Counted from the first letter of the stretch, positions 36,201 to 47,167 are shown. The stretch is 64,000 nucleotides of DNA from Pseudanabaena sp. PCC 6802 (GCF_000332175.1 NZ_KB235914.1:3716868-3780867), one strand, 5' to 3'. A program made the numbers and translations. The notes: generated from the sequence alone by a model not told the origin.

Positions 36201-36522
36201 TCAAACTAGTGAAGTGGTGCTGGCGATGGAAACCGGCACGGAGCAGGTAAATACCGGGTCCCGTCAGGTAGAAGAAGCCCGACAGCAACTAGCCCAGGTT
36301 GCTGAGGTGAGCGCCCAGGTTAACAAACTGGTACAAGAAATCGCACGGGCAGCCGTAACTCAGACACAGGTATCGACCAAAGTCGGTCAAACCATCAAAG
36401 ATGTAGCCGAAATCGCCTCCAATACCCAAACGCAATCTGGCAGCGTCGTCGCATCATTTAGCAATTTACTCGAAGTTGCCAAAGAACTACAGGTCAGTGT
36501 CTCGCAGTTTAAAGTCAACTAG
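33214..36522 (+). CDS. Cyanobacteriochrome chemoreceptor 1 (dCache-like - HAMP - GAF - CBCR GAF - MCP signal), PixJ-like
   Basis: 1102 residues from the ATG at 33214; an upstream ATG at 33163 is rejected because the paralogue starts MLLDNNQVS and both have AAAGGA in front. TM1 (about 62-85), an extracytoplasmic Cache-like sensor, TM2 and HAMP (about 345-425) are followed by GAF1 and GAF2. GAF2 has DPCF with Cys655 and a canonical bilin Cys683 (TDCHL), 28 residues apart, the arrangement of DXCF cyanobacteriochromes such as TePixJ. GAF1 has DSCI (Cys483) but Tyr in place of the canonical Cys. A second HAMP-like segment and an MCP signalling hairpin ([29 protein letters not shown]) end the protein. 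Blue/green or related light sensing for phototaxis is inferred. Confidence 0.93.
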   Translation: MLLDNNQVSKFDDTQSPNGTTIAKGTLKLSPTHLTRGTGGATPPPPNNLQSANKKRFGWRSLKLRTKATALAVAIGIVPVIAIGTAAYLAADRAFEAQIARQKTSEAEEFLATIERFLFERFGDIQALSYQPVLQEKNTQDKSLLLTKFKQIHGVYDSITLMDLTGTDIAASEGTQLGKHEDDDYFQAIVKGANVFFSQPRVAKATGEVVMYFSAPVRDPATGKLTGVVRARMPVKHIDALVSRFGQNSTTYHLADRNGKVFVVNDGTAIGTPAKEHLPIFEQLRKEGKTTTVDTYEPLEKRDVWGVYAPFKSQRLPDIGWDGFLLADDKVVFSPLYGLAANLIGGTLIASGVVALLAAYLARRATQPIQDAALAVEKIGQGELDTRIPTVGTDELAVLGTSINSMAAQIQQRNKLSSLALSIRQSVDLETALEMFVRETRQLIGAERVVIYRFNPDWSGYLSHESVLSGLPSALKEKATDSCISPDLLEAYRQGRVAVNNDVSERDYHPEHRQLLQRLQIKANLVTPIVQQGQLFGLLVAHHCTKKHTWQADEINLLSEVAFHVGYAIGQIISIEQKAKVAALKDRLAEISLKMGKNLDFQEILDTAVHEVRDLLRTDRAIIYSFDADWQGTIVAESVGDKWPKSLGTQIADPCFADRYVEKYRNGRVQATPDIYAANLTDCHLKQLEPFAVKANLVAPILRNKELMGLLIVHQCDAPRKWDENEIELLGQLAVQLGYTIEQATTIEQIEKARIDARAEADARAEAQKQEKEFLQKRALELLMEVDPVSKGDLTVRARVTEDEIGTVADSYNSTIRNLRQIVEQVQSATQAVSQTTADSEPKVKSMAVEAVRQVEAIAAALEQIETMSKSSQGVATRAKTATEQVQMADRVVKAGDEAMNRTVSSISLVQSTVSDAAKKIKQLGESSQKISKVVKLIRNIAAQTNMLALNASIEAARAGEEGQGFAVVAEQVRALAQRSASATTEIGQIIEEIQAQTSEVVLAMETGTEQVNTGSRQVEEARQQLAQVAEVSAQVNKLVQEIARAAVTQTQVSTKVGQTIKDVAEIASNTQTQSGSVVASFSNLLEVAKELQVSVSQFKVN

Positions 36523-36597
36523 CTGCTAATCTCCCGTTGCGATTTTGCGGAATCTTAACTTTACCCATCTAACCACACCATCAAAGGACAACCAACC

Positions 36598-39500
36598 ATG
36601 CTTCTAGATAACAATCAGGTCTCCAACTTCGATACCCAATCTGCCAACGGCACCACCACGAAAGATACCATCAAACTAACTCCCCCCTCCCAGCCCCCAA
36701 CCCCCAGCCCCCAACCCAAGAGCGAGAAGCTTTCTAAGCAACGATCGCTTAATCTACGCACCAAAGCCACAGCTCTGGCGATCGCGCTCGGAACGATACC
36801 TGTAATTGCGATCGGTACAACGGTCTCCTTACTTAGTGCTGGTAACTCTACTCGGCAGTTGGAAGCGAATCAAATAAATCTAACGCAGTCTTTGGCTACC
36901 AACCTTAGTGGCTTTATGTTCGAGCGCTATGGCGATGTCCAGGTGCTGGCTGACTTACCAATTCTCACCAATGCTAAGCTCCGTACTACCCTGACTACAG
37001 CAGAAAAAATTGACATTTTAGATCGCTACATCCAAGCTTATGGTGTTTATGACAGCATTGCTGTCTACGGTTTAGATGGCAAATTGCAACTGGCATCATC
37101 CAAGGTTGAATCACCTGCTGACGTTAACTTCCGCCAATACTTTCAAGAAGCAAAGCGTACTAACCAGCCCTACATCGAACAGGAAGTGCAGGTTTCAAAA
37201 GTTACGAAGCTTCCCAGTTTCTTTCTAGCAGCACCAGTAAAAGATAGAGCTACTGGTGAGACAATTGCGATTCTGCGTACTCGCATTCCTGCTTCTGCAG
37301 TAGAAGTTTTGTTCTCAGATAACGAGCAATTTGGTGAATATCACCTCGTTGATAGTGCGGGCAAATTTGTTCTTGCATTAGAAAAAAATCAGATTGGCAG
37401 AGAAGCCGATAAAGATTTACCAGGTTTTGCTCAGAAAATTGCTACTAGTAAATCGGGGGCATTTTACTCAACCGACCAGATTGATGGCAGTCGACAGATT
37501 CTTGCTTTTAGCAAGACACCCCAAGTTCGCTCCCTACCTCAGCTCAACTGGTTTGTCATCCTCGGCCTAGATGAAGATATTGCATTTAAACAACAACGCG
37601 AGTTGCAATTGCTGCTTGTGTCCAGTATATTGCTGGCTTCTGTTGTGGTTGCTGCGATCTCGGCAATCTTGGCAAATCGCACTGTTAGACCAATTCAAAC
37701 TGCGGCAACAGCAGTAGAAAAAATCGGTCAAGGCGAACTCGACACCCGCGTTCCCGTCGAGGGTGCAGATGAATTAGCACTGCTGGGTTCTAACATCAAC
37801 TTGATGGCCGAGCAAATTCAGCGCAGAAATGATGTCTCTAGCCTGGCTCTGACAATTCGACAATCTACGGATCTAGACAATACCCTGGACGTGCTCGTTA
37901 CCGAAACCCGCCGCATGCTCGATGTCGATCGCGTGGTGATCTACCGCTTTAACCCCGACTGGAGCGGTTATCTGTCCCACGAATCCGTCCTCCCTGGCTT
38001 GCCCAGTGCCCTCGAAGAAGATGCTACAGATTCCTGCATCAGCCCAGACTTGATCGAAGACTATCGCCAGGGGCGCATAGTCGTCAATAACGACGTATCG
38101 GAGCGAGATTACCATCCAGAGCACCGACAGTTATTGAACCGCCTGCAAATTAGAGCGAATTTGGTAACGCCAATCGTACAGCAAGGACAGCTATTCGGTC
38201 TTTTAGTAGCGCACCACTGTAAAAACACCCACGTTTGGCAGGCAGATGAAATCGGTTTGCTCTCAGAAGTATCAGTCCAGGTAGGTTATGCTGTGGGGCA
38301 AATTCTCTCAACCGAACAAAAAGCTAAGGTTGCCGCGCTCAAAGATAGGCTGGCTGAAATCTCGCTCAAGATTGGTAAAACTCTCGACTTCCAAGAAATC
38401 CTGGATACAGCAGTGCATGAAGTGCGAGATTTGTTCAAAACCGATCGCGCGATTATCTATAGTTTTGATGCCGATTGGAAAGGGACGATAATTGCAGAGT
38501 CCGTGGGGAGTCAATGGCCGAAAGCTCTGGGTGCCCAAATTCACGATCCCTGTTTCGCCGATCGCTATGTCGAAAAATATCGTGAAGGGCGCGTTCAGGC
38601 TACACCTAATATCTACAAAGCCAACCTCACCGACTGCCATTTAAAGCAACTAGAACCATTTGCCGTGAAAGCCAATCTGGTCGCTCCCATTGTGCGCAAC
38701 AAGGAGCTAATCGGCCTGTTGATCTTGCATCAATGCGATGCCCCGCGCATTTGGGATGACAGCGAAATTGACTTGTTCAGACAACTGGCAAGCCAGGTAG
38801 GTTATGCGATCGAACAAGCCACGTTCATCGAACAAATGGACAAAGCCCGCCAAGAAGCTCGTGCCGAGGCTGCCGCGATCGCTAAAGATCAACAAGAGCA
38901 AAAGGAACTACTGCAAAAACGAGCGCTTGAGTTGCTGATGGAAGTCGATCCTGTGAGTAGAGGCGATCTGACGGTCAAGGCCAAGGTGACACCCGATGAA
39001 GTTGGTACCCTGGCTGACTCCTACAATGCGATTATTCGCAGCTTGCGCCAGATTGTAACCGACGTGCAAGGTGCCTCGGTTGAGGTGGTAAAAACAGCCA
39101 TGAGTAATGAAGGTGCAATTAGCGAAGTTGCAACGGTATCATCGCAACAGGCTGAAACGATTAGCACAGCACTCAAACAGGTGGAGGCGATCGCTGAATC
39201 GCTGCAAGTGATGGCAACCCGAGCCAAGCAAGCCGAACAGCAGGTGCAACGCGCTAACCAGGAAGCCCAAGCTGGCGACGAAGCTATGAACCGCACAGTG
39301 ACCGGGATCTCTAACATCCGCGAGACGGTATCTGAAACTGCCAAGAAGGTAAAACGATTGGGTGAAGCTTCTCAGAAAATTTCTAAGGTAGTTAACCTGA
39401 TTAGTGGCTTTGCCGACCAAACCAACCTCCTGGCACTGAACGCCGCCATTGAAGCAGCCCGCGCTGGAGAAGAAGGTAGAGGCTTCGCGGTGGTAGCCGA

Positions 39501-39894
39501 AGAAGTCCGCGCCCTAGCTCAACAGTCCGCTTCTGCTACAGCCGATATCGAGCAGTTAGTCGAAGAAATTCAAACCCAAACTAACGAAGTAGTAGCAGCA
39601 ATGGAAGATGGTACCGAGCAAGTAGTAGTCGGGACGCAACTCGTAGAAGAAGCTCGCCAAAAGCTCGCCCAGATTACAACCGTAAGTAATCAGGCCAATA
39701 AACTAGTGCAGGAGATCGCTCAAACGGCGGCGGCACAAACTCGCACCTCGGCGACGGTAAGTAAAACCATGCAAGACGTTGCCACCAGCGCTAAGGAAGC
39801 ATCCGAGCAGTCCACCTCTGTGGCAGCGTCGTTCGAACAGCTTGTAAACGTTGCCGAACAATTGCAAGTTAGCGTATCTCAGTTCAAGCTGTAG
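36598..39894 (+). CDS. Cyanobacteriochrome chemoreceptor 2, tandem paralogue of the preceding gene
   Basis: 1098 residues with the same domain order as receptor 1: TM1, Cache-like sensor (much diverged from receptor 1), TM2, HAMP, GAF1, bilin GAF2, HAMP-like segment and MCP signalling domain ([36 protein letters not shown]). GAF2 keeps DPCF Cys652 and TDCHL Cys680, again 28 apart. GAF1 again has DSCI and DYH. The N-terminal linker contains a Pro/Ser-rich tract coded by a C-rich repeat (36684-36715). The gene starts 75 bp after receptor 1 and arose by tandem duplication. Confidence 0.93.
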   Translation: MLLDNNQVSNFDTQSANGTTTKDTIKLTPPSQPPTPSPQPKSEKLSKQRSLNLRTKATALAIALGTIPVIAIGTTVSLLSAGNSTRQLEANQINLTQSLATNLSGFMFERYGDVQVLADLPILTNAKLRTTLTTAEKIDILDRYIQAYGVYDSIAVYGLDGKLQLASSKVESPADVNFRQYFQEAKRTNQPYIEQEVQVSKVTKLPSFFLAAPVKDRATGETIAILRTRIPASAVEVLFSDNEQFGEYHLVDSAGKFVLALEKNQIGREADKDLPGFAQKIATSKSGAFYSTDQIDGSRQILAFSKTPQVRSLPQLNWFVILGLDEDIAFKQQRELQLLLVSSILLASVVVAAISAILANRTVRPIQTAATAVEKIGQGELDTRVPVEGADELALLGSNINLMAEQIQRRNDVSSLALTIRQSTDLDNTLDVLVTETRRMLDVDRVVIYRFNPDWSGYLSHESVLPGLPSALEEDATDSCISPDLIEDYRQGRIVVNNDVSERDYHPEHRQLLNRLQIRANLVTPIVQQGQLFGLLVAHHCKNTHVWQADEIGLLSEVSVQVGYAVGQILSTEQKAKVAALKDRLAEISLKIGKTLDFQEILDTAVHEVRDLFKTDRAIIYSFDADWKGTIIAESVGSQWPKALGAQIHDPCFADRYVEKYREGRVQATPNIYKANLTDCHLKQLEPFAVKANLVAPIVRNKELIGLLILHQCDAPRIWDDSEIDLFRQLASQVGYAIEQATFIEQMDKARQEARAEAAAIAKDQQEQKELLQKRALELLMEVDPVSRGDLTVKAKVTPDEVGTLADSYNAIIRSLRQIVTDVQGASVEVVKTAMSNEGAISEVATVSSQQAETISTALKQVEAIAESLQVMATRAKQAEQQVQRANQEAQAGDEAMNRTVTGISNIRETVSETAKKVKRLGEASQKISKVVNLISGFADQTNLLALNAAIEAARAGEEGRGFAVVAEEVRALAQQSASATADIEQLVEEIQTQTNEVVAAMEDGTEQVVVGTQLVEEARQKLAQITTVSNQANKLVQEIAQTAAAQTRTSATVSKTMQDVATSAKEASEQSTSVAASFEQLVNVAEQLQVSVSQFKL

Positions 39895-39992
39895 CGTTGG
39901 TGCCTGGCTCTCTTCCCTTCTGCTTAGCAAGGGGTGAGGGCTTTGACATTACGCGCTCTAGAAATTACCTTAGTTGTTAGTGGCTAATTCCT

Positions 39993-42900
39993 ATGTCTAG
40001 TCTCGATCCCCAAATCCGCGACCAAGCCTATCAATTTTTTGCCCAGGAAGCCATCGAGTTCTTGCACACCATCGAAGGCGGCCTGATGCAACTACGCAGC
40101 GATCGCAGCGTACCTCAGGTGCACAGTCTAATGCGAGCGGCGCACTCGATTAAAGGTGGAGCTGCCAGCGTCGATCTACCTGGCATCCAAAAAATTGCCC
40201 ATCGCCTCGAAGACGTGTTTCGCGCCTTATATCGCCAGGAAAAAGAAATCGATCTAGATGTCGAAGAACTTCTACTCCAGGCCTTTGACTGTTTGCGCGT
40301 GCCATTAGTCGAGCAAATTGAAACTGGCTACTACAATGCTGAAGAAGCGATCGCTAAAGCAGAGCCAATTTTTAGCGTCCTGGAAAATTATTTAGGCGAT
40401 AGCATAGGAGCGGATTTGGAGCTGCCCACTGCTGCCGAACTGGGGTTTGATATCGCTCAGGTGGTGTTCTCCGGCGACGTAACGATGGGGATAGAACGAC
40501 TAAAGTCCGTGCTGGCTCATCCTGAGGTAGAGGAAGTAGAAGGTGAGATTAGGGCGCAGGCAGAAGTATTTGCCGGTATTGCTGAGTTGTTGAATTTGCC
40601 AGGGTTTAAGGCGATCGCCCAAACCACAGTTCAGGCACTAGATCGCCATCCTGAAAATCCATTGCTTGTAGGACAGACTGCCATAGCTAATTTCACAGAA
40701 GCACAAGCTGCCGTTTTAGCAGGCGATCGCTCCCAAGGTGGCACTCCCAGCACCGAACTATTAGCGCTCGCTGGCGCGACAGATAGTTCTAATGGCTCGT
40801 CGCAACCGGCAGTCGCAGACTTAACGGACGTTGATAGCAGTATTTTGCCTGACTTAGGATTGGACTTTTCTGATGCGGATCTAAACCCTCTAGCGGATCT
40901 GAGCGATCTTTCCGATTTATCTAATCTATCGTTAGATAACCTGGACATAACCGATAATGTTGAAGATATTTCCAACAACTTCTCCAGTGCTTTTAGCGAC
41001 GACCTTCAAGGCGATCTGGCTGACTTAGATCTCAGTGCGCTGAATGCAACTGTATTTGATGATGCTCGCGATTCCCAGATCGGCGATCGACTAGCCCCAT
41101 CTACAGAATCCCAACTTGTTAATACCGATTTAGCGCACAATCTTGGCGATCTGGATGCTGATACCTATCAACTTATAGATCGAGGTATCGGTCTAAATGA
41201 AGAAGATTTAAATGCCGAGCTAGGAACCGGATTAGATGCTTTGTGCGATCGCATAGATGAGGTGACCTTAGACGAAGCTCCAACTACCCAGTTCCAATTC
41301 TCATCTTTTGCTGACGAGGCCGACCTCAACGAGAATGTAACCTTACTGGATAATACGTTTGGTAATATTAGCGAGGCAGAAGCAGATAGTCTCATCGCCG
41401 CTGAGATATCGGCATTTCCATCGCTGCCAGACATCCCAATTACATCCGTCAGCGCACCTTCCACAACTACTCCCACTAATGCTAATGCGTCCGACACATC
41501 GGGAGTCAAGCCACAACTAACTCCTCCACCTCCAGACCCTGCCAGGAGACCTGCCGCCAGATTGGAAATTACAACTAACTCGGGAGCTACCTCTTCCCAA
41601 TCTCCTGCCCAGCTTGCCACCAGTATGGTGAGAGTAGATTTGGGAAGGATGGAGCGCTTAAATAACTTGGTGGGAGAGCTAGTAACCCAAGAAAATGGCT
41701 CCATGCTGCAAAGCCAACAGCTACAGGAGACACTGCGCACCTTGCAAAGACGGTTCGAGCGGTTTGAGCAAATCGCCAAGGAATTAGAAAAGTGTCTTGA
41801 TACCAGTCAGACCTCGCAGGTGAGTAGTATCAAGTCAGAAGCTCTAGAACGTAATTCTTTGAGTTTATCTACCGTCCTTACACCTACCAATGCTCTGGCC
41901 GAACTCGATAGTTTCGATCCCTTGCTGATGGATTCCTACAGTTACGTTTACACCGTCGTGCAGGAATCTTTAGAAGAGATTGCCCAAATGGGAGAGACCA
42001 TGCGGGATATGGCTCTCCTGACGCAACAATCCCAACAAACTCAACGCCAGAAGCAGCAAACCCTGAAACAGGTTCGTAATGACCTGTTATGGGCGAGGAT
42101 GATGCCCCTCAGTGAAATATTGCAGCGCTTTCCACGGATGGTGAGAGATTTAGCGGCCAAAAATAATAAGCAAGTAAAGCTCAAGACTGTTGGTGCTAAT
42201 ACTTTAGTAGATAAAGCGGTATTAGAGAAACTCTTCGATCCTCTGGTACACCTGATCCGTAACGCTTTCGATCACGGTACTGAGACCCCAGAAGAGAGGA
42301 AAACCAAAGGCAAGCCACCAGAAGCAACGATCGAACTGCGCGCCTATCATCGCGGTAACCAAACCTACATTGAAGTACGGGATGATGGGAGGGGCATCGA
42401 TATTGAGAAAGTGCGATCGGTGGCGATCGCAAGGGAAGCCATGACTAAGGATGAGGCCATGGCAGCTTCGGCTGCGGAACTATACGAACTGCTTTTCTCA
42501 CCCAGTTTCTCAACTGCCGACAAAGTAAGCGAGATTTCCGGTCGCGGTATGGGTTTGCCAGCCGTGCGAGAGCAAATCGGCAGTCTCAAAGGTGGTATTG
42601 TGATTACTTCTGAACTAGGTCAGGGCACGACATTCACAATTCGGCTACCACTAACTCTGACCATTGCTAAGCTACTCATATTTAGCATCAGTTCCAACTT
42701 GATGGCAATCCCCGTCGATACCTTAACCAGCATCGTGACTGCTGCTGATGCCGATATTCAAACAATTCAAGGCAAACAATTCTATCGTTACCAAGAACGT
42801 CTCATCTCCCTTTATCCGCATTCAGCTTTCTCCTATGCCTATCCATTACCGAAACGAGCCGAGGAACCGATCTCTACAATGGCTTTACCTTCTGAAGAAG

Positions 42901-43577
42901 GAATACCGCTGCTGATTGTATCGAGTGGCGAACAAACAATTGCCCTGGAGGTAGACCAGATCCTGAGCGAACAAGAATTGGTAATTAAGCCGTTTGGCAA
43001 AGCGATCGCCGCACCTTCATATCTCTATGGCTGTACTATTCAAGGCGACGGTTCTATGCTGCCAGTAATCGACGGTCTGGCCCTAGTATCGAAACTCCTC
43101 AACCCTCAACCATTACAGGACAAGCGCTTTGCCAGGTCAGCCAGCACCTTCGCAGATCTGTCTGCCGCTCCTAATCCTCAACAAAACGCCAGGAGTGTCC
43201 TGGTTATAGATGACTCGCTCACAACTCGCCAAACCTTAGCTTTAACTTTAAAGAAAGCAGGCTATCGCGTCATTCAAGCTGGTGATGGGCGCGATGGGTT
43301 AGATAAACTGCAACAGGAACCTGAGATTGATGCCGTTTTCTGCGATGTGGAAATGCCGCGTATGAATGGCTTTGAATTTTTGAGCCAGTGTCGCCAAGAG
43401 CCAGCCCGTGCGGGATTGCCCATCATTATGCTGACCTCCCGTTCTGGAGAGAAACATCGCTCGCTTGCCAAACTGCTCAAAGCTACCGCATACCTCACCA
43501 AACCCTACTTGGAGCAGGAATTACTCAAAACCCTAAACTCGTGTTTAGAAAGTCAACCTGTGGGTAGTATTAGATAA
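39993..43577 (+). CDS. Hybrid CheA-type histidine kinase with C-terminal receiver (PixL/TaxAY-like)
   Basis: 1194 residues. An HPt domain at the N-terminus has the phosphorylatable His51 (AHSIKGGAAS). A long acidic Asp/Leu/Ser-rich linker (about 240-540) includes LADLSDLSDLSNLSLDNLDI repeats. Then come the dimerisation helices (VRVDLGRMERLNNLVGELVT), the HATPase (LVHLIRNAFDHGTETPEER, DDGRGID, GRGMGLPAVREQI), a CheW-like regulatory domain, and a receiver with Asp1118 (AVFCDVEMPRMNGFEF). It autophosphorylates under receptor control and passes phosphate to CheY/PatA proteins. It is 98 bp behind receptor 2. Confidence 0.94.
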   Translation: MSSLDPQIRDQAYQFFAQEAIEFLHTIEGGLMQLRSDRSVPQVHSLMRAAHSIKGGAASVDLPGIQKIAHRLEDVFRALYRQEKEIDLDVEELLLQAFDCLRVPLVEQIETGYYNAEEAIAKAEPIFSVLENYLGDSIGADLELPTAAELGFDIAQVVFSGDVTMGIERLKSVLAHPEVEEVEGEIRAQAEVFAGIAELLNLPGFKAIAQTTVQALDRHPENPLLVGQTAIANFTEAQAAVLAGDRSQGGTPSTELLALAGATDSSNGSSQPAVADLTDVDSSILPDLGLDFSDADLNPLADLSDLSDLSNLSLDNLDITDNVEDISNNFSSAFSDDLQGDLADLDLSALNATVFDDARDSQIGDRLAPSTESQLVNTDLAHNLGDLDADTYQLIDRGIGLNEEDLNAELGTGLDALCDRIDEVTLDEAPTTQFQFSSFADEADLNENVTLLDNTFGNISEAEADSLIAAEISAFPSLPDIPITSVSAPSTTTPTNANASDTSGVKPQLTPPPPDPARRPAARLEITTNSGATSSQSPAQLATSMVRVDLGRMERLNNLVGELVTQENGSMLQSQQLQETLRTLQRRFERFEQIAKELEKCLDTSQTSQVSSIKSEALERNSLSLSTVLTPTNALAELDSFDPLLMDSYSYVYTVVQESLEEIAQMGETMRDMALLTQQSQQTQRQKQQTLKQVRNDLLWARMMPLSEILQRFPRMVRDLAAKNNKQVKLKTVGANTLVDKAVLEKLFDPLVHLIRNAFDHGTETPEERKTKGKPPEATIELRAYHRGNQTYIEVRDDGRGIDIEKVRSVAIAREAMTKDEAMAASAAELYELLFSPSFSTADKVSEISGRGMGLPAVREQIGSLKGGIVITSELGQGTTFTIRLPLTLTIAKLLIFSISSNLMAIPVDTLTSIVTAADADIQTIQGKQFYRYQERLISLYPHSAFSYAYPLPKRAEEPISTMALPSEEGIPLLIVSSGEQTIALEVDQILSEQELVIKPFGKAIAAPSYLYGCTIQGDGSMLPVIDGLALVSKLLNPQPLQDKRFARSASTFADLSAAPNPQQNARSVLVIDDSLTTRQTLALTLKKAGYRVIQAGDGRDGLDKLQQEPEIDAVFCDVEMPRMNGFEFLSQCRQEPARAGLPIIMLTSRSGEKHRSLAKLLKATAYLTKPYLEQELLKTLNSCLESQPVGSIR

Positions 43578-43616
43578 GTAGATCCGCTCGACTCGCACTC
43601 AATTCGTGCTGAACCC

Positions 43617-44087
43617 ATGCTAAAAACAAAGACTAAAGAAGCTACGCAGAAGATGCTAGTTTTTGCCCTAAAGCATCTTAATGTTGCCATCAAACTAGAC
43701 GACGTAATTAAAGTTATTCCCACTCCCGAAATCTTTAGAAGCGGTGACAAAACCCTAGGGCTTGCCAACTTTGAGGACAAGGAGTTACTAATCGTCGATC
43801 TTTCCCATGAAATCTTTGGCAGCTCTAGTACCAACCCAGGGCGCTATTTAGTCGTCATGCAAGGAGACAGGCAAGAGTTTTTTGGCGTGCCTGTGCCCGG
43901 TTTACCAAAGATGAGCGATGTGGCTGCGTCGGCGGTGCGTCCGATTCCTAGCGACTACCGCGATCGCGATGCCCTCGGCATTGCCAGCCACATGGTACAG
44001 GTACCGAGCGGCGAAGCAACCCAAACCGCATTCCTCCTCTCAACAGATAAGCTAATCGAGATCGTGCGCCGCCAGAGCCAAAGTTAA
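43617..44087 (+). CDS. Second CheW-like protein
   Basis: 156 residues: MLVFALKHLNVAIKLDDVIKVI, GLANFEDKELLIVDLSHEIFG and YLVVMQGDRQEFFGVPVPGLPKM match a CheW domain, with a C-terminal extension ending DKLIEIVRRQSQS. It begins 39 bp after the cheA stop and likely ends the operon; no cheR or cheB is present. It may be a second adaptor for one of the two receptors. Confidence 0.85.
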   Translation: MLKTKTKEATQKMLVFALKHLNVAIKLDDVIKVIPTPEIFRSGDKTLGLANFEDKELLIVDLSHEIFGSSSTNPGRYLVVMQGDRQEFFGVPVPGLPKMSDVAASAVRPIPSDYRDRDALGIASHMVQVPSGEATQTAFLLSTDKLIEIVRRQSQS

Positions 44088-44151
44088 TACGGTTGCCTGA
44101 CTTAAACCATCGATTCAGATAGGATTGCTATAGTAACGCCATCTAAAACTA

Positions 44152-44886
44152 ATGTTTGCATCTTTATTCAGCACGCTCCAAATCTGGCTGTATCAACTCG
44201 AGCAGTGGTCGGATGTTCTGGTAAACAGCCAGTTAGCTCATCTCTCCTTGTTTAGTGCTGGGTTCGTATTTTTGGCGGGATTAGCAACAAGTCTATCGCC
44301 TTGCACTTTGTCGATGTTGCCTTTGACGATTGGCTATATTGGTGGGTTTGAGTCAAAAAATAGCTGGACGGCGGCAACTCAATCGATATGGTTTGCTCTG
44401 GGATGTGCCACGACGCTGACAGGACTCGGACTGGCAGCAGCCCTACTGGGTAAAATCTACGGTCAGGTTGGTTGGGGCTGGTCGATTCTGATGGGTGCCG
44501 TGGCGATCGCAATGGGACTGCAGCTATTAGAAATTCTGCCGATGCAGTTGCCGAATTGGGGCAATATCGAGATTTCGCGTCAGTTACCTAGTGGGGTTAG
44601 ATCCTATTTAGTGGGATTGACTTTTGGTCTGGTGGCCTCACCCTGCAGTACGCCAGTTCTCGTCACGCTACTAACCTGGGTGAGCGCGACTGGCAGTATT
44701 GCAATTGGGGCAGGATTCTTGCTGGCCTATGCCATAGGCTCTGTTGCACCCTTAATCCTGGCGGGTACTTTTACAGGCGCGTTAAATCAGATTGTTGCCA
44801 TCCGCACCTGGTCGGGTTGGTTAACGAAGGGAAGCGGCATAATTCTGATCGGCTTTGGCACTATCTCTATTCTCAGTCAAACTTAA
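44152..44886 (+). CDS. ccdA: Cytochrome c biogenesis protein CcdA (thiol-disulfide transmembrane reductase)
   Basis: 244 residues with six hydrophobic segments and the two conserved Cys motifs: ATSLSPCTLSMLPLTIGY and LVASPCSTPVLVTLL. CcdA passes reducing equivalents across the thylakoid or cytoplasmic membrane for haem attachment to c-type cytochromes (f, c6). It is 64 bp after the second cheW, but its role is unrelated, so it may have its own promoter. Confidence 0.93.
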   Translation: MFASLFSTLQIWLYQLEQWSDVLVNSQLAHLSLFSAGFVFLAGLATSLSPCTLSMLPLTIGYIGGFESKNSWTAATQSIWFALGCATTLTGLGLAAALLGKIYGQVGWGWSILMGAVAIAMGLQLLEILPMQLPNWGNIEISRQLPSGVRSYLVGLTFGLVASPCSTPVLVTLLTWVSATGSIAIGAGFLLAYAIGSVAPLILAGTFTGALNQIVAIRTWSGWLTKGSGIILIGFGTISILSQT

Positions 44887-44990
44887 TCAACAGGTAGCGA
44901 TGCAAAGTAATGTTTAGGCGCAAAGCCTCTCAACACAGAAGCAGAAGCGCTAACACGCATTCTTGGTGCGATTATTGTCAAAGTTAAGAG

Positions 44991-45020
44991 AAGTAAAAAA
45001 TGGAACTCTACTTTTTACTT
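44991..45020. terminator. Bidirectional terminator between ccdA and the HNH gene
   Basis: AAGTAAAAA (44991-44999) and TTTTTACTT (45012-45020) form a perfect AT stem between the convergent ends of ccdA and the HNH gene, with further T-rich sequence after it. The stem is weak in GC, so efficiency is uncertain. Confidence 0.5.
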
Positions 45021-45027
45021 TTTACCT

Positions 45028-45525
45028 TTAAAAACCGATCACGTACTTTTGCCACTCCTGATGGCCGCCGCTGCGGAGATACTTTGTTACCTCAAAATAA
45101 AGGCCGCTGTGAGGGCGGCGCGGTTGTTTCTTTAAAGGCATGTGGGCTTCTTTAGGCGTGCGATTACCTTTTTTGACATTACAGCGCACGCAGGCAGTGA
45201 CTATATTGTCCCAAGATTCACCACCGCCACGCGATTTAGGAATGACGTGATCTAGGGTCAGATCGTCACCCGTATAACTACAATATTGACAGGAGTGCCC
45301 GTCTCTATGTAGTATATTTCTCCTTGTCAGCGGAATTTCCTTGTAAGGAAGATTGATGTAGTGCAGAAGCCGAATCACCGTTGGCGCAGGGAAGCCTGGA
45401 TAAAGCATTCTGCCGTTGTGCTCTACCTGTTCGGCTTTTCCTTTAATTAACAAGCCAACCGCGCGTTGCCAACTAGTTATGTTTAGCGGCTCATACGATG
45501 CATTGAGTACCAAGACTTTTGCCAT
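45028..45525 (-). CDS. HNH endonuclease family protein
   Basis: 165 residues: an N-terminal VLVLNASYEPLNITSWQRAVGLLIKGKAE region typical of the cyanobacterial/plastid-type HNH group, then zinc and active-site motifs CQYC, LTLDHVIPKSRGGGESWDNIVTACVRCNVKKGNR. The HNH core (D-H, N, second Cys pair) is complete. The protein is common in cyanobacteria; the physiological target is not known to me. Confidence 0.9.
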   Translation of the reverse strand: MAKVLVLNASYEPLNITSWQRAVGLLIKGKAEQVEHNGRMLYPGFPAPTVIRLLHYINLPYKEIPLTRRNILHRDGHSCQYCSYTGDDLTLDHVIPKSRGGGESWDNIVTACVRCNVKKGNRTPKEAHMPLKKQPRRPHSGLYFEVTKYLRSGGHQEWQKYVIGF

Positions 45526-45684
45526 CGGTTAAATCTACATAGGCTTTCAGAAGATGCTAGCATAGGCGGAACCGATCGCATATATATTAAGTGAGTTTTA
45601 TAGTCAAATTTTTATATAGCGACCTCATTCTGCATCACGTCGTAAGTTGCTATTCGATCCAAGCTCAATCCAAAATCGGCTGGC

Positions 45685-46632
45685 ATGTTAACTACCGAAA
45701 CACTGACTAAACAGACTAAACGGAGCGATCGCTCTATTTCATTGCCAGCCATGTCAAGCCGCGATTGGGTCTGGAGGGGCTGGCAAACCCGCTACACCTT
45801 TATGCGCCCATCACAGGAGCAGAGCCGTATTCCGATTATTCTCGTGCATGGTTTTGGCGCGTCGGGACTGCACTGGCGGCATAATATGCCCGAACTTTCC
45901 CAACGACATATGGTCTACGCGCTAGATCTGGTTGGGTTTGGCGGCTCGGAAAAACCGCCGGCTAGTTACAGTATTAGTTTGTGGGTAGAGCAGGTGTTTG
46001 AGTTCTGGCGTACGTTTGTGAAGCAGCCTGCGGTAATTGTGGGGAACTCGTTAGGCGCGCTCATCTCAGTAATTGCCGCACATACCCATCCAGAAATGGC
46101 GGCAGGGGTAGTGGCGATTAGTTTGCCCGATCTCGATGCCCTGGAGGCAATGGTGCCGAAACCAGTACGACCGATTAAGCGATCGCTAGAAGCTATTGTT
46201 TTGCGGTTGTGCCTCAAGCCCATGTTTTATTTTCTCGCTCGACCCCAGACGATCGAGTCAGTGTTGAAAAATTTTGTCTACTGCGATCGCAGTAATGTCG
46301 ATCCCGAACTGGTGCAGATTATCGTCGAACCAACTCTGGAGAAGAAAGCCGTTACTGCTTTTTTACACCTGAGCCTCAGCCTCAATCGACCTGGATACTC
46401 GCCCAGTTTGACCAAAGCCCTGCAAGCATTGCACGTTCCCTTATTGATTCTGTGGGGAGCTAAAGATAAAGCAATTCCGCCCACCGAAGGGCCGCGTTTA
46501 GTTAAATTAGCTCCCAATGGACGGCTTATTCAACTGCCGGATCGGGGTCACTGCCCCCACGATGAAGATCCGGCTAGAGTAAATCGGGAAATCCTAGACT
46601 GGTTGGATGCGATCGCAAAGCAGCAATCGTGA
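45685..46632 (+). CDS. Alpha/beta hydrolase fold protein
   Basis: 315 residues: IILVHGFGASGLHWRHNMPELSQRHMVYALDLVGFGGSEKP, the nucleophile elbow VVGNSLGALIS (Ser), LILWGAKDKAIPPTEG (acid) and DRGHCPHDEDP (His). The triad is complete. This subgroup is common in cyanobacteria and plants, including the chlorophyll-related hydrolases, but I cannot name a substrate. It is the only gene on its strand in this neighbourhood. Confidence 0.87.
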   Translation: MLTTETLTKQTKRSDRSISLPAMSSRDWVWRGWQTRYTFMRPSQEQSRIPIILVHGFGASGLHWRHNMPELSQRHMVYALDLVGFGGSEKPPASYSISLWVEQVFEFWRTFVKQPAVIVGNSLGALISVIAAHTHPEMAAGVVAISLPDLDALEAMVPKPVRPIKRSLEAIVLRLCLKPMFYFLARPQTIESVLKNFVYCDRSNVDPELVQIIVEPTLEKKAVTAFLHLSLSLNRPGYSPSLTKALQALHVPLLILWGAKDKAIPPTEGPRLVKLAPNGRLIQLPDRGHCPHDEDPARVNREILDWLDAIAKQQS

Positions 46633-46756
46633 ATTATCAACGCATGGAATAGAGCCTTAGGTGTTATAGCAATTAGCGATTGGTTTTATTGTGCAAGTTG
46701 AGCTAGGTGTCTAAAGCTCTATCCCAGAGAGCGTTAGTGGAGAGCGATGGTAGCCG

Positions 46757-46921
46757 CTACGTGGCTTCAGGAGATTCACGCACTCTACGTTTGAGGCTTC
46801 GGAGCAATTCTCTCAGTACTTCAGTTTTGGTTCGCTGAGTTTGCTGACAATAAAGCTCCAGAAGTTGCTTTTCTTCATCAGAAGCCTGAAACGTAATCCA
46901 GCCCTGTTCTTTTCTTGGCAT
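46757..46921 (-). CDS. Small ribbon-helix-helix (CopG-like) protein, 54 aa
   Basis: A 54-residue frame: MPRKEQGWITFQASDEEKQL followed by two helices (LELYCQQTQRTKTEVLRELLRSL). The strand-helix-helix pattern is that of RHH DNA-binding proteins. A GAGAGGT ribosome-binding site lies seven bases before the ATG, which makes it a credible gene. It may be an orphan antitoxin or a small regulator; no toxin gene is adjacent. Confidence 0.72.
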   Translation of the reverse strand: MPRKEQGWITFQASDEEKQLLELYCQQTQRTKTEVLRELLRSLKRRVRESPEAT

Positions 46922-47167
46922 TGATTACCTCTCAATCGCGTCTTCATTGTTCACTGTTCATTGTAACAACAACTTTTTATCTTAGTTGGTATTTGCCACA
47001 TATCTGTCAAAAGTGATAGCCTTATAGCGCAATCAACTCGCAATCACCCCCCCTAGCATTATGTTTCGCCCCTCCTGCGGGCGATCGCATTCATCAAGCC
47101 ATCAGTTTGGCTGGGTATGTTCGACTCACGTACAGGCTTATGAATAGAAAGGTTGCGGATAAAAGAT

